NCBI RefSeq assembly: GCF_016765695.1
Contig: NZ_JAETGO010000034.1
Span: 216,129-280,128, forward strand
Direction of reading: 5' to 3'
From: Sporosalibacterium faouarense
Lineage (GTDB): Bacteria > Bacillota > Clostridia > Tissierellales > VENL01
DNA length: 64,000 nucleotides
The notes beneath the pieces were generated by a model. The model saw only the letters and a program-made list of their open reading frames with translations, did no database searches and had not been told where the DNA came from. Shown here piece by piece: positions 1 through 8,324 of the stretch (the stretch's first letter is position 1; each line of letters starts with the position of its first letter). The position numbers were made by a program, and so were the translations under genes.

Positions 1-71
1 TAAAAATTAAGTTAGAGGATACAGATGGAATTATAAAACCTGGTATGCCAGCAGATGCGATTATTGAGTAA
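1..71 (+). CDS. C-terminal end of HlyD-type efflux adaptor (partial)
   Basis: An open frame enters from the left edge (codons begin at base 3) and ends at TAA 69-71. The last residues read IKLEDTDGIIKPGMPADAII, the typical end of a membrane-fusion/adaptor subunit of the HlyD/YbhG type, where 'GMPADA' closes the last beta-barrel strand. It stops 45 bases before the ABC ATPase, so it is probably the first or second gene of the exporter operon. Only 22 residues are visible, so the family call rests on this short motif plus the operon context. Confidence 0.6.
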   Translation, partial: KIKLEDTDGIIKPGMPADAIIE

Positions 72-115
72 TTCAATATTCACTTTAGAAATATGAAATT
101 AAGTAGGTGAAATAA

Positions 116-2062
116 TTGATTGACTATATTATAGAAACTGAAAATTTGTGTAAACAATATAAAGATGTGTTAGCAGTTAATAAAATGAATTTATATGTTA
201 ATAAAGGTGAACTATTTGGATTAGTAGGTCCTGATGGTGCAGGTAAGACTACTACAATACAAATGCTTTGCAGTATTCTCAATCCTACATCGGGAACAGC
301 AAAAATTTTAAAACTCGATACTATAAAGGATGCTGAAAAAATCAAAGGTAAAATAGGATATATGTCTGAAGGATTTAGTCTCTATGGAAGCTTAACAGTA
401 GATGAAAATATTGAATTTTTTGCTGACCTTTACAAAGTTCCCTTTGAACAGCGGCAAAGCAGAAAGAAAAAACTTCTGCATTTTAGTAGATTAACTCCAT
501 TTGTTGATAGACCTTCTGAAAAACTATCAGGTGGCATGAAGAAGAAATTAGCATTATGTTGTACACTCATGTATTCACCAGAAATCTTATTCTTAGATGA
601 ACCAACCTTGGGAGTGGACCCTGTATCTAGAAGGGAATTTTGGAAAATACTTAATGACTTCAGAAAAGAAGGAATAACAATTTTTGTTACTACACCATAT
701 ATGGATGAAGCAGAACGTTGCGATAGAGTTGCTTTATTACATCGAGGAGATATTATTAGATGTGATTCACCTTCAAATTTAAGAAGAGGTTTAAGGGGAG
801 AGATGCTTGATATAAAAGCTTTGCCTCAAAAAAAGGCTTGGAATATATTAAACAATATTGATGAAGTACTAGAGGCACAAATATTTGGAGAAAGAATTCA
901 TGTGTATGTTGATGAATTGAATAGTGCTACAAATCAAATTAATAAAAAGTTCTTCAATGAAGGTATTGAGACAATAGATTTAAGGAAAGGGGTACCAAGC
1001 CTAGAGGACGTTTTTGTGTCAGCAATACAAAAGAATACTAAGGGAATATATGTAGAAAGCGAAATAGAACTAACTAATAAAATAAACAGTCCAAAACAAA
1101 TTAAATCTAAGAAAATAAATGAAATAGCTATACATACAGATAACTTAGTAAAAAAGTTTGGAGACTTTACAGCCGTAAATAATCTAACAATGACTGTAAA
1201 TGCAGGAGAAATATTTGGGTTTCTTGGTCCTAATGGTTCTGGAAAATCTACTACAATAAAGATGCTTACAGGACTCTTGATGCCTACCGATGGTAATGCA
1301 AAGGTAGGAGGGTATGATGCAAAAAAAGAAGTAGGAAAATTGAAAGCAAAGATTGGGTACATGTCACAGAAATTTTCACTATATAATGATTTGACTGTTG
1401 AAGAAAATATTAACTTTTACGGAGGAGTATATGGCGTTGAAGGTGATTATCTAAAAAAGAGAAAAAACTGGGTTTTAAATATGGCAGGCCTTGTAGGAAA
1501 AGAAGATACTTTAACTAAGAGCTTATCTGGAGGATGGAAACAAAGATTAGCACTTGGTTGTGCAATCCTCCATGAGCCTTCTATTATATTCTTGGATGAA
1601 CCAACATCAGGTGTTGACCCGGTTGCCAGAAGACATTTTTGGGACCTAATTTATAATTTGTCTAGTGAAGGAATTACAGTATTTGTTACAACTCATTATA
1701 TGGATGAAGCAGAACATTGTCATAATCTTGGTTTCATCTATAATGGAAATCTAATTGCACTAGGCAGTCCATCAGACTTAAAGAAAGAAAAATTTAAAGG
1801 GGAATTATTAGAAATAGAATGTAATAACCCATTTAGAGCTATGGAAATATTACAAAATGGGAGCAAAAAATATCAAGTATCCACCTTTGGAAACAAGCTA
1901 CATGTAATAGTCGAAGACATTGATAGAGAGATTATTAAAATTGAAGATATTCTAAAGGACAATAGATTTCAAGTGGATAGATTAGAAGAAGTGCCTATAT
2001 CTCTAGAAGATTTATTTGTACTTCTTATTGAAGAGGACGATAGAAAAAATAGGATGGTGTAA
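116..2062 (+). CDS. Double-ATPase ABC exporter subunit (YbhF-like)
   Basis: A 648-residue protein with two nucleotide-binding domains in tandem. NBD1 has Walker A GPDGAGKTTT at about residue 38, signature LSGGMKKK and Walker B LFLDEPT. NBD2 has Walker A GPNGSGKSTT near 369, signature LSGGWKQR and LDEPTSGVDP. This fused-ATPase arrangement is typical of YbhF-type exporters that pair with two ABC-2 permeases, which follow directly. The H-loop of NBD2 is TTHYMDEAE, but in NBD1 it reads TTPYMDEAE, so the histidine is replaced and site 1 may hydrolyse ATP poorly. The start is TTG 116, preceded by TAGGTGA at 102-108; no better start lies upstream. The gene sits between the adaptor and the permeases and likely powers export of a drug or lipid-like substrate. 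Confidence 0.9.
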   Translation: MIDYIIETENLCKQYKDVLAVNKMNLYVNKGELFGLVGPDGAGKTTTIQMLCSILNPTSGTAKILKLDTIKDAEKIKGKIGYMSEGFSLYGSLTVDENIEFFADLYKVPFEQRQSRKKKLLHFSRLTPFVDRPSEKLSGGMKKKLALCCTLMYSPEILFLDEPTLGVDPVSRREFWKILNDFRKEGITIFVTTPYMDEAERCDRVALLHRGDIIRCDSPSNLRRGLRGEMLDIKALPQKKAWNILNNIDEVLEAQIFGERIHVYVDELNSATNQINKKFFNEGIETIDLRKGVPSLEDVFVSAIQKNTKGIYVESEIELTNKINSPKQIKSKKINEIAIHTDNLVKKFGDFTAVNNLTMTVNAGEIFGFLGPNGSGKSTTIKMLTGLLMPTDGNAKVGGYDAKKEVGKLKAKIGYMSQKFSLYNDLTVEENINFYGGVYGVEGDYLKKRKNWVLNMAGLVGKEDTLTKSLSGGWKQRLALGCAILHEPSIIFLDEPTSGVDPVARRHFWDLIYNLSSEGITVFVTTHYMDEAEHCHNLGFIYNGNLIALGSPSDLKKEKFKGELLEIECNNPFRAMEILQNGSKKYQVSTFGNKLHVIVEDIDREIIKIEDILKDNRFQVDRLEEVPISLEDLFVLLIEEDDRKNRMV

Positions 2063-2066
2063 AAAG

Positions 2067-3203
2067 ATGAAGGGGTCGAGAACATATTCTATATTCATAA
2101 AGGAAATATATGAGATTAAAAGGGATCCTTACACCTTAGGCATTGCTATAATAATGCCACTGATACTTCTGTTTTTATTTGGATATGCACTTAATTTAGA
2201 TGTGAAGAATATTTCTACCGCAGTATTAGATCATGACAAAAGCCTTCAAAGTAGAAAATATATAGAAAGGATAAAGAGTTCAGGATATTTTGATATTAAA
2301 TATCATGTAAGCAGCTATAAGGATATAGAAAAATTGTTAGATAAAGGTTATATCAGAAATGGAATAGTGGTTCCTAGTAACTTTTCAAAACAAATTATTA
2401 GAGGATTACCTACTGAGGTAGGAATATTTATTGATGGTACATTTCCACCTACAGCAAAAGTAACAATAGGATATATAGAAGCAATCAATGAAAAATACTC
2501 AGGGGATATACTGAAAGAAATACTGAGAAGACAAGGAAGAGATTTTGATAGCATTCAAGCAGTTAAACTTGAAGAGAGGGTTTGGTATAATCCATCACTT
2601 AAGAGTAAGAACTTCATTATACCTGGTCTATTTGCGGTAATACTTATGGCATTTCCTCCCCTTTTATCTACACTTGCTATTGTTAGAGAGAAGGAAAAGG
2701 GTTCGATTCAGCAGATATTTGTTTCTCCTACGAAACCCTTTGAATTTATTATAGGAAAAACAATTCCCTATGCACTAATTGCAATAGTAGAAATGGTAAT
2801 CATTCTTATAGTAGGAGTATATTGGTTTAAAGTACCGTTTAAAGGAAGCTTAATACTTTTTATAATTCTAGGAACCATATATGTATTTTGCACTGTAAGT
2901 ATTGGAGTGCTAGTATCAACCATGATGAAGTCACAGATGGCTGCAATGCTCTTAGTACTAGTTATTACAGTTATGCCATCTTTATTATTTTCAGGCTTTA
3001 TATATCCTATATTCAATATGCCTATATTTTTCAAAGTATATACATATCTATTTCCTGCTAGATTTTTTATAGATATTTCAAGAGATATATTACTTAAAGG
3101 AAATAATATAAAAGAAATGTTTTGGAATATCATTATTCTTTTATTATATACAACTATTATTATTTCCATAGCTTCTTTGCGATTTAAGAAGAAGGTTGAT
3201 TAA
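2067..3203 (+). CDS. ABC-2 type exporter permease (first of pair)
   Basis: Membrane subunit of the exporter, about 378 residues. It has an N-terminal membrane helix (IIMPLILLFLFGYALN), a large extracytoplasmic domain (about residues 45-190) with the usual 'FIDGT...' stretch, then five hydrophobic segments in the C-terminal half, with EKEKGSIQQ just before the second. This is the ABC2_membrane_3/YbhS-YbhR pattern. An in-frame ATG at 2016 would overlap the ATPase by 47 bases; the ATG at 2067 follows AGGATGG at proper spacing and four bases after the ATPase stop, so it is preferred. It is clearly paralogous to the next gene. Confidence 0.88.
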   Translation: MKGSRTYSIFIKEIYEIKRDPYTLGIAIIMPLILLFLFGYALNLDVKNISTAVLDHDKSLQSRKYIERIKSSGYFDIKYHVSSYKDIEKLLDKGYIRNGIVVPSNFSKQIIRGLPTEVGIFIDGTFPPTAKVTIGYIEAINEKYSGDILKEILRRQGRDFDSIQAVKLEERVWYNPSLKSKNFIIPGLFAVILMAFPPLLSTLAIVREKEKGSIQQIFVSPTKPFEFIIGKTIPYALIAIVEMVIILIVGVYWFKVPFKGSLILFIILGTIYVFCTVSIGVLVSTMMKSQMAAMLLVLVITVMPSLLFSGFIYPIFNMPIFFKVYTYLFPARFFIDISRDILLKGNNIKEMFWNIIILLLYTTIIISIASLRFKKKVD

Positions 3204-3231
3204 GCAATAAAAAATAAAAGGAGACTTAAGA

Positions 3232-4359
3232 ATGAATAGTAGGATAAAGTCTTTAATTAAAAAAGAATTTATACAATTTTTTAGAGATAAAGCTCTTGTA
3301 ATGTTGGTTATATATATATTTCTTGAGGTAGCGATATGTGGATGGGCTTTATTTATGGAAGTTAAGAACTTACCCACTGCAGTATACGACATGGATAAGT
3401 CCCAATATAGTAGAAATCTGGTAGAGAACTTTTCTGAGACTGAAAATTTCAATATTAAGTATTATGTCAATGATTATAATGAAATTGAAAGACTGTTAGA
3501 CCGTGGTAGAGCTTCAATAGCTATTGTTATACCTAAAGACTTCTCATTAAATATTATAGAAGGGAGACAGTCTAAGGTTCAATTACTAGCTGATGGTAGC
3601 AATTCCAATACAGCTACACTAGCCATCTCCTATGGGGCAAAAATTATAAGAAAATATTCAAGGAATATTGAAATTGAAAGGTTAGGAATATCAAAAAACC
3701 AGATTTCATTATTACCATCAGTAAATAGCTTGGTAAATTCATGGTATAATCCTGGTTTAAACTTTACTCACTTTAACCTAGTATCAATGGTTGCTATAGC
3801 TGCTATATTCACTGGAGTTCTGCTAGCCTCAGGAGCTGTTGTTAGAGAAAAGGAAGTAGGAACACTAGAACAGTTAATGGTAACTCCTATAAAATCATAT
3901 GAATTAATTATTGCAAAAATACTCCCAATGGGAATTGTAAAAATGTTCGGATTAGCGGTAGGAGTGTTGATATCAGTATTTCTATTTGATGTTCCTGTTA
4001 GAGGGAGTTTAATATTATTCTTTTTATTATCTACATTACTGTTTTTTACAGCTATGGGTGTAGGAGTTTTAATAGCTACTGTCTCTAAAAACATGCAACA
4101 GTCATTATTGTTAAGCTTTTTTGTATTGTTTCCTATAATGTTCTTGTCAGGTACTGTAGTTCCTATCAGTAGTATGCCTGTGTTGCTTCAGTGGTTATCA
4201 TATCTAAGTCCTTTAAGATATTATATGAACATAGTAGTTGGGATCTTTCTAAAGGGAGTGGGGTTAGATGTGCTTTGGTCACAAGCGTTGAGTCTTGGAG
4301 TAATTGGTTCAGTAATTTTTCTTATAAGTAGTTTAAGATTTAAAAATATTATGAGATAA
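3232..4359 (+). CDS. ABC-2 type exporter permease (second of pair)
   Basis: Second permease, 375 residues, with the same plan as its neighbour: one N-terminal helix, an extracytoplasmic domain with LLADGSNSNTA, and a C-terminal membrane half containing REKEVGTLEQLMVTP, the conserved cytoplasmic loop of ABC-2 exporters. It starts at ATG 3232 after GGAGAC, 28 bases after the first permease. YbhS and YbhR in enterobacteria form such a heterodimer with a YbhF-type ATPase and an HlyD adaptor, and all four parts are represented here. The operon ends with the hairpin at 4366-4412. Confidence 0.88.
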   Translation: MNSRIKSLIKKEFIQFFRDKALVMLVIYIFLEVAICGWALFMEVKNLPTAVYDMDKSQYSRNLVENFSETENFNIKYYVNDYNEIERLLDRGRASIAIVIPKDFSLNIIEGRQSKVQLLADGSNSNTATLAISYGAKIIRKYSRNIEIERLGISKNQISLLPSVNSLVNSWYNPGLNFTHFNLVSMVAIAAIFTGVLLASGAVVREKEVGTLEQLMVTPIKSYELIIAKILPMGIVKMFGLAVGVLISVFLFDVPVRGSLILFFLLSTLLFFTAMGVGVLIATVSKNMQQSLLLSFFVLFPIMFLSGTVVPISSMPVLLQWLSYLSPLRYYMNIVVGIFLKGVGLDVLWSQALSLGVIGSVIFLISSLRFKNIMR

Positions 4360-4365
4360 ATGACT

Positions 4366-4412
4366 AAAATAGTATGAAATGACAAACTGAGTGTATCATT
4401 TCATACTATTTT
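4366..4412 (+). terminator. Hairpin terminator after exporter operon
   Basis: A perfect 17-bp inverted repeat (4366-4382 with 4396-4412) begins 7 bases after the last permease stop. The right arm ends in TATTTT, so it can serve as an intrinsic terminator; A-rich flanks may let it work in both directions. Confidence 0.75.
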
Positions 4413-4457
4413 GAATGTGACGTTAGACTATAAGGGTTAGAATTCAATGAATTCTAC

Positions 4458-4475
4458 TTGGCATAAAAATTGCTT
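4458..4475 (+). promoter_or_regulatory. Sigma-54 (-24/-12) promoter for the LemA gene
   Basis: TTGGCATAAAAATTGCTT: GG at 4460-4461 and GC at 4472-4473, separated by exactly 10 bases, match TGGCAC-N5-TTGCW. It lies about 100 bases upstream of the LemA start. A 19-bp palindrome (TAGAATTCA/TGAATTCTA, 4438-4456) abuts it on the upstream side and could bind a regulator. rpoN and its likely activator are encoded at 20.9-25.5 kb. Confidence 0.72.
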
Positions 4476-4574
4476 TAATAAATATATAGACCCAGTTTTA
4501 TATGCTTCACTATGATGCAGCTAGCAATAAACTATTTGCTAGCTGTAAATAGTCTACACAAGGAGGAGAGTAAT

Positions 4575-5144
4575 GTGAATAAAGCTTTAATAGTAATTAT
4601 AGCAATAGTTGCGATTATTGGTCTTATGGCCATGTCTGTTATGGGTATTTATAATGGAATGGTAACTATGTCAGAAAATGTAGATGCTCAGTGGGCTATG
4701 ATCGAAAGTAAACTTCAAAGGAGATATGACCTTATACCAAACTTAGTGAATTCAGTTAAGGGAGTTATGAATCAAGAAAAGGAAGTATTTTCAAATATAG
4801 CTGATGCAAGAGCTAAATTAGCTGGTGCAAGCACTTCTTCAGAGAAAGTTGCTGCTTCTAATGAGATTGAGGGTGCATTAAGCAGATTATTAGTAGTTAT
4901 GGAAAACTATCCGCAGCTAAGATCTGTAGAGAGTGTAAATAAACTTATGGATGAATTATCAGGAACAGAGAATAGAATATCTGTAGAAAGAGATAGATAC
5001 AATGCTACTGTTAGGGAATATAATAGCTCTATAAAGACATTTCCTAGAAATACATTAGCTGGAATGTTTGGATTTGAACCTAAGTTATACTTTGAAGCTA
5101 CTGAAGGAACTGATATTGCACCACAGGTTGATCTAACAAACTAA
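4575..5144 (+). CDS. lemA: LemA family membrane protein
   Basis: About 189 residues: an N-terminal membrane anchor (IVIIAIVAIIGLMAMSVMG) followed by a helical domain with the LemA hallmarks WAMIESKLQRRYDLIPNLV near the start and ENRISVERDRYN in the last third. LemA proteins are cell-surface helical proteins of uncertain function, often paired with TPM-domain proteins, as here. The best start is GTG 4575, seven bases after AGGAGGAG (4561-4568); longer in-frame starts at 4512 lack such a site. A sigma-54 promoter lies upstream, suggesting induction under stress. Confidence 0.9.
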   Translation: MNKALIVIIAIVAIIGLMAMSVMGIYNGMVTMSENVDAQWAMIESKLQRRYDLIPNLVNSVKGVMNQEKEVFSNIADARAKLAGASTSSEKVAASNEIEGALSRLLVVMENYPQLRSVESVNKLMDELSGTENRISVERDRYNATVREYNSSIKTFPRNTLAGMFGFEPKLYFEATEGTDIAPQVDLTN

Positions 5145-5214
5145 GCTACTGGCTACTAGATACTAGGAAGGCTTTTAAAGAACTAGAGGCTAGTAGCTAT
5201 TTTGAGGTGATTCT

Positions 5215-5991
5215 ATGTTTAAAAATAAAACTTTTATATTATTAACATTAGTATTTATATTGATTTCATCATTATTTGCATTTGCTGAGCCAGTGTTACC
5301 TGATGCTACAATGGAGTTTTATGTTGCTGATTATGCAGAGGTGTTATCGGAGGATGTAAAAGCTATAATCCAAGGAACCAATCTTAATTATGAAAGAACC
5401 CAGGAGACACCCCAAATAGTGATGGTTACTGTTCCACATATGCAAGGTATGGATGTTGCAGAGTATTCTGTAGGGCTTTTTGAAAAATGGAAGATAGGAA
5501 ACGAATTGTATGATAATGGCCTTCTAGTGATTTTAAGTCTTGAAGAAAGGAAAATAAGAATAGAAGTAGGATATGGGCTAGAGGGAGCTATACCCGATGG
5601 GAAAGTAGGAGAAATAATAGATTCAGCTATATCAGAGTTATCTAATGAAGAGTATTCTGAAGGATTACTAAAGATATTCTATCAGCTAGTGGAAGAAGTA
5701 AATGAGGAATACGGTTATGATAATGAATCCATAATGGATAAATTTCAAGGATATAAATATACTCCTAAAGCAAAACCGAATACTACCAATCCAATTTCAA
5801 AAACAGGTAAATTAATAATATTAATAATTGTTATGGTATTAATATGGTTTGATAATAAATTTCTTGGAGGCTTTATACTTAGAACAATAATATGGATGCT
5901 TCTCTCTGGCCGAGGCGGTGGAGGCTTCGGTGATGGAAACTTTGGAGGTGGGGGTCGCTCTGGAGGTGGAGGAGCAGATAGAGGATTTTAA
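5215..5991 (+). CDS. TPM-domain secreted membrane protein (YgcG-like)
   Basis: 258 residues: signal peptide (about 1-24, ending ...LFAFAEP), then a TPM_phosphatase domain (about 30-165) with VLSEDVKAII, MVTVPHMQG, EKWKIGNELYDNGLLVIL and RKIRIEVGYGLEGAIPDG, then a membrane helix (about 197-213) and a glycine-rich tail (GRGGGGFGDGNFGGGGR...). Proteins of this plan travel with LemA and are proposed to act in envelope stress or membrane-protein turnover; the enzymatic role of TPM is debated. It starts at ATG 5215 after TTTGAGGTGA, 70 bases after LemA, and probably shares its promoter. Confidence 0.88.
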   Translation: MFKNKTFILLTLVFILISSLFAFAEPVLPDATMEFYVADYAEVLSEDVKAIIQGTNLNYERTQETPQIVMVTVPHMQGMDVAEYSVGLFEKWKIGNELYDNGLLVILSLEERKIRIEVGYGLEGAIPDGKVGEIIDSAISELSNEEYSEGLLKIFYQLVEEVNEEYGYDNESIMDKFQGYKYTPKAKPNTTNPISKTGKLIILIIVMVLIWFDNKFLGGFILRTIIWMLLSGRGGGGFGDGNFGGGGRSGGGGADRGF

Positions 5992-6308
5992 TAAATATTA
6001 GAGTCCCAAGACAAATTGTAATAGTTTTTGCCTATTAAAATATATAATGTAAATAAATATAGTAATAAGAGCTAATGTAATGACTAAGGCTTATTTGAAA
6101 ATTTAGATTAGTTATTTTTAAGACTATGAAATACACAACTGTATTTCATAGTCTTTATTATTATTCAATATCTATTAAACGATAAATATTTTGTGATAAA
6201 GATGAATAAGAGTATGCTATTGAGAAACATTCTTAATTAAAATATGTTCAATAATATGATAATTGGGTAATAAAATAATAGACTAAAAAATAATAAGGAG
6301 GAGATAAC
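5992..6308. other. Intergenic stretch without a recognised gene
   Basis: AT-rich stretch of 317 bases. It contains the terminator hairpin at 6120-6155 and, at its end, the strong ribosome-binding site AGGAGGAG (6296-6303) of the next gene. Nothing else was recognised. Confidence 0.6.
6120..6155 (+). terminator. Hairpin terminator after LemA-TPM operon
   Basis: A perfect 15-bp stem (6120-6134 with 6141-6155) with a six-base loop, followed by TTATTATTATT. It lies 130 bases after the TPM-protein stop. Confidence 0.65.
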
Positions 6309-7520
6309 ATCGATTTTTTAAAAATATATGGAGAAGCTACTAAAACTGCAATAGGCTTTTTCTGGAAGGCTGGGTGGGCATTTGTACTAGGATATTTCAT
6401 TAGTTCTATGATACAGGCGTTTGTTCCAAAGTCTAGATTAACTAAGTACATGGGAGAGCCTAATATTAAGAGTATATCTCTTTCTACAATATTTGGGTCC
6501 GCATCATCATCCTGTTCCTTTGCTGCTTTAGCTGCAGCAAGAGCATTAGTTCTTAAAGGGGCACATTTTATAACAGCAGTAGCATTTATGTTTGCTTCTA
6601 CTAATCTTGTAATTGAATTAGGCATCCTAATATTTATATTCTTGGGATGGCAATTTTTAGCAGCTGAAATTGTTGGGGGGTTAGTTCTTATAACTATAAG
6701 TAGTATACTGATGAAGATATTTTATCCAGAAGAATGGCTCAAAGCTGCTAGAAAGAAGGTTGAGCAAGATTCAATTGATGAGAATGAAGACTTTGACTGG
6801 AAGAAGAGGATAAAGAGTAAAGCTGGATGGAGATTGGTAGGTAAAAATTTTGTAAGTGAGTGGAAAATGGTATGGGAAGAGATATTAATCGGTTTTACAA
6901 TAGCAGGTTTTGTTGCTGTACTAGTTCCAAAGCAGGTTTGGTCAAGTATATTCTTAATCAATCTTTCTGATTCATTACCTAGCTGGCTAATAGCTCTTGA
7001 AAATGCACTTGTTGGACCATTAGTTGCTGCAATGACTTTTATAGGGTCAATGGGAAATATTCCATTAGCAACTGTACTTTACTCAAATGGTATCTTTTTC
7101 ACAGGTATAATGGCTTTTATTTATTCTGACCTTATGGTACCTCCCTTGGTTGCAGTAAATGTAAAATACTATGGTAAAAAAGTAGCATTATATATAGCTG
7201 GAATAATGTATATCAGCATTATAATAACAGCTCTTTTACTTAATATGATATTTGGAGTATTAGATATACTTCCCCAAAGTAGTAAACAAATAGCTGAACT
7301 AACCCAATTTAAGATAGATTATACTTTTTGGATGAACCTTCTATTTATAGGGATTGCAGGATGGTTAATGAATCTAAATAGAAAATTTCACCAGCATAAA
7401 AAGAATGATAAAGAAATGAATCATGATATGAACGGAAATACTACTAGTATAAAAAGAAAAATAGCTTACTTATTTATTCTAATCCTTATTGGTGGGTTAG
7501 TATCCTACATTATGACTTAG
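6309..7520 (+). CDS. DUF318/YraQ-type permease with an ATC start
   Basis: A polytopic membrane protein of about 403 residues in the permease family that includes ArsP and YraQ. The N-terminal half carries FGSASSSCSFAALAAARAL, the conserved Ser/Cys-rich helix of this family, and the C-terminal half repeats the fold (GPLVAAMTFIGSMGNIPLA). A cytoplasmic loop with acidic and basic clusters (about residues 140-180) joins the halves, and a His-rich KFHQHKK stretch lies near the end. The frame is open upstream of the first ATG (6408) and already codes family-like sequence (FLKIYGEATKT, GFFWKAGWAFVLGYFIS). The only codon at the right distance from AGGAGGAG (6296-6303) is ATC at 6309. The substrate is unknown; ArsP relatives export organoarsenicals. 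Confidence 0.82.
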   Translation: MDFLKIYGEATKTAIGFFWKAGWAFVLGYFISSMIQAFVPKSRLTKYMGEPNIKSISLSTIFGSASSSCSFAALAAARALVLKGAHFITAVAFMFASTNLVIELGILIFIFLGWQFLAAEIVGGLVLITISSILMKIFYPEEWLKAARKKVEQDSIDENEDFDWKKRIKSKAGWRLVGKNFVSEWKMVWEEILIGFTIAGFVAVLVPKQVWSSIFLINLSDSLPSWLIALENALVGPLVAAMTFIGSMGNIPLATVLYSNGIFFTGIMAFIYSDLMVPPLVAVNVKYYGKKVALYIAGIMYISIIITALLLNMIFGVLDILPQSSKQIAELTQFKIDYTFWMNLLFIGIAGWLMNLNRKFHQHKKNDKEMNHDMNGNTTSIKRKIAYLFILILIGGLVSYIMT

Positions 7521-7702
7521 AGATAGTAATTAATTATTAATTATTTTATTTAATTTGCCATATAAATGTGTGTTGTTTTATATTATATCTTCATATTTTC
7601 TTCATTACTATCTGATAATATTTTATATAAAGAGATAATATAGTATTAAATATTTAAAAACAATGATTCAAGATAAATTTACTAAGAGGAGGATTATTTA
7701 AA

Positions 7703-7909
7703 ATGATGGGATTTGGTATGATGGGTGGAGGTTTTCTAGGCCTAATAATTATAGGAGTGGTTGTATATCTAATAATAAATAATAGTTCCCAGCACAATAA
7801 GAACAACTACAAAAAAAATACAGCTAAAGAAATATTAGATGAAAGATATGCAAAAGGAGAAATATCAGAAGAAGAATATTTACAAAAGAAAAGGATTTTA
7901 AGAGATTAA
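7703..7909 (+). CDS. Small SHOCT-domain membrane protein
   Basis: 68 residues: Met/Gly-rich N-terminus (MMGFGMMGGGF), one membrane helix (about 12-27), a short polar linker and a C-terminal SHOCT motif (AKEILDERYAKGEISEEEYL). SHOCT is a short helical hairpin found at the ends of many small membrane proteins, with no known enzymatic role. RBS AGAGGAGG at 7685. It forms a pair with the next, paralogous gene 22 bases downstream. Met-rich N-termini occur in metal-handling proteins, but that is only suggestive. Confidence 0.8.
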   Translation: MMGFGMMGGGFLGLIIIGVVVYLIINNSSQHNKNNYKKNTAKEILDERYAKGEISEEEYLQKKRILRD

Positions 7910-7931
7910 CATGTAAAGAGGAGGAATAGAT

Positions 7932-8186
7932 ATGATGGGTCATATGTTTGGATATGGATACCCAACATCAATAAACTGGTGGTGGTTAATAGGATTTTCT
8001 GTATTACGATTATTAATATTAATTGGAATAGTAGCTCTAATTATACGAACTATAAATAAAGGTAGACGAGACAGAGAAATTAATAATACTTCAAATAGAG
8101 CAATAGAAATTTTGAAAGAGAAATATGATTTAGGAGAAATAAGTGAAGAAGAACATCAAAGAAAGATTAATATATTACGATCTTAG
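7932..8186 (+). CDS. Small SHOCT-domain membrane protein (paralogue)
   Basis: 84 residues with the same plan as the preceding gene: N-terminal MMGHMFGYGYP, one membrane helix (about 19-42), a basic linker and SHOCT motif AIEILKEKYDLGEISEEEH at the end. Starts at ATG 7932 after GAGGAGG. Probably co-transcribed with its paralogue and ended by the hairpin at 8234-8284. Confidence 0.8.
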   Translation: MMGHMFGYGYPTSINWWWLIGFSVLRLLILIGIVALIIRTINKGRRDREINNTSNRAIEILKEKYDLGEISEEEHQRKINILRS

Positions 8187-8233
8187 TACATCGATTGAAT
8201 TTAAAATAAAATAATTATCTACTAAAGAAAAAC

Positions 8234-8284
8234 ATCCTTAATCTTATTATAGTCCAAAATATAGGACTTAATAGATTTAAGGAT
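8234..8284. terminator. Imperfect hairpin between convergent genes
   Basis: ATCCTTAATCT at 8234 pairs with AGATTTAAGGAT ending 8284, with an internal TAGTCC/GGACT pairing. It lies between the SHOCT pair (+) and the PBP gene (-), so it can stop transcription from both sides. Confidence 0.5.
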
Positions 8285-8324
8285 ATAAATTTATTATCAG
8301 GTAAATTAAAGATTAAATTATAGT

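Noticed and set aside
5145..5214. Inverted CTACTGG/CTAGTAGC repeats between LemA and TPM genes as a terminator
   Set aside because: The stem is imperfect with no T-tract, and the two genes are a conserved operon pair.
7553..7575. Minus-strand sigma-54 motif in the gap before the SHOCT genes
   Set aside because: The GG-N10 spacing does not end in GC and no minus-strand gene starts downstream of it.
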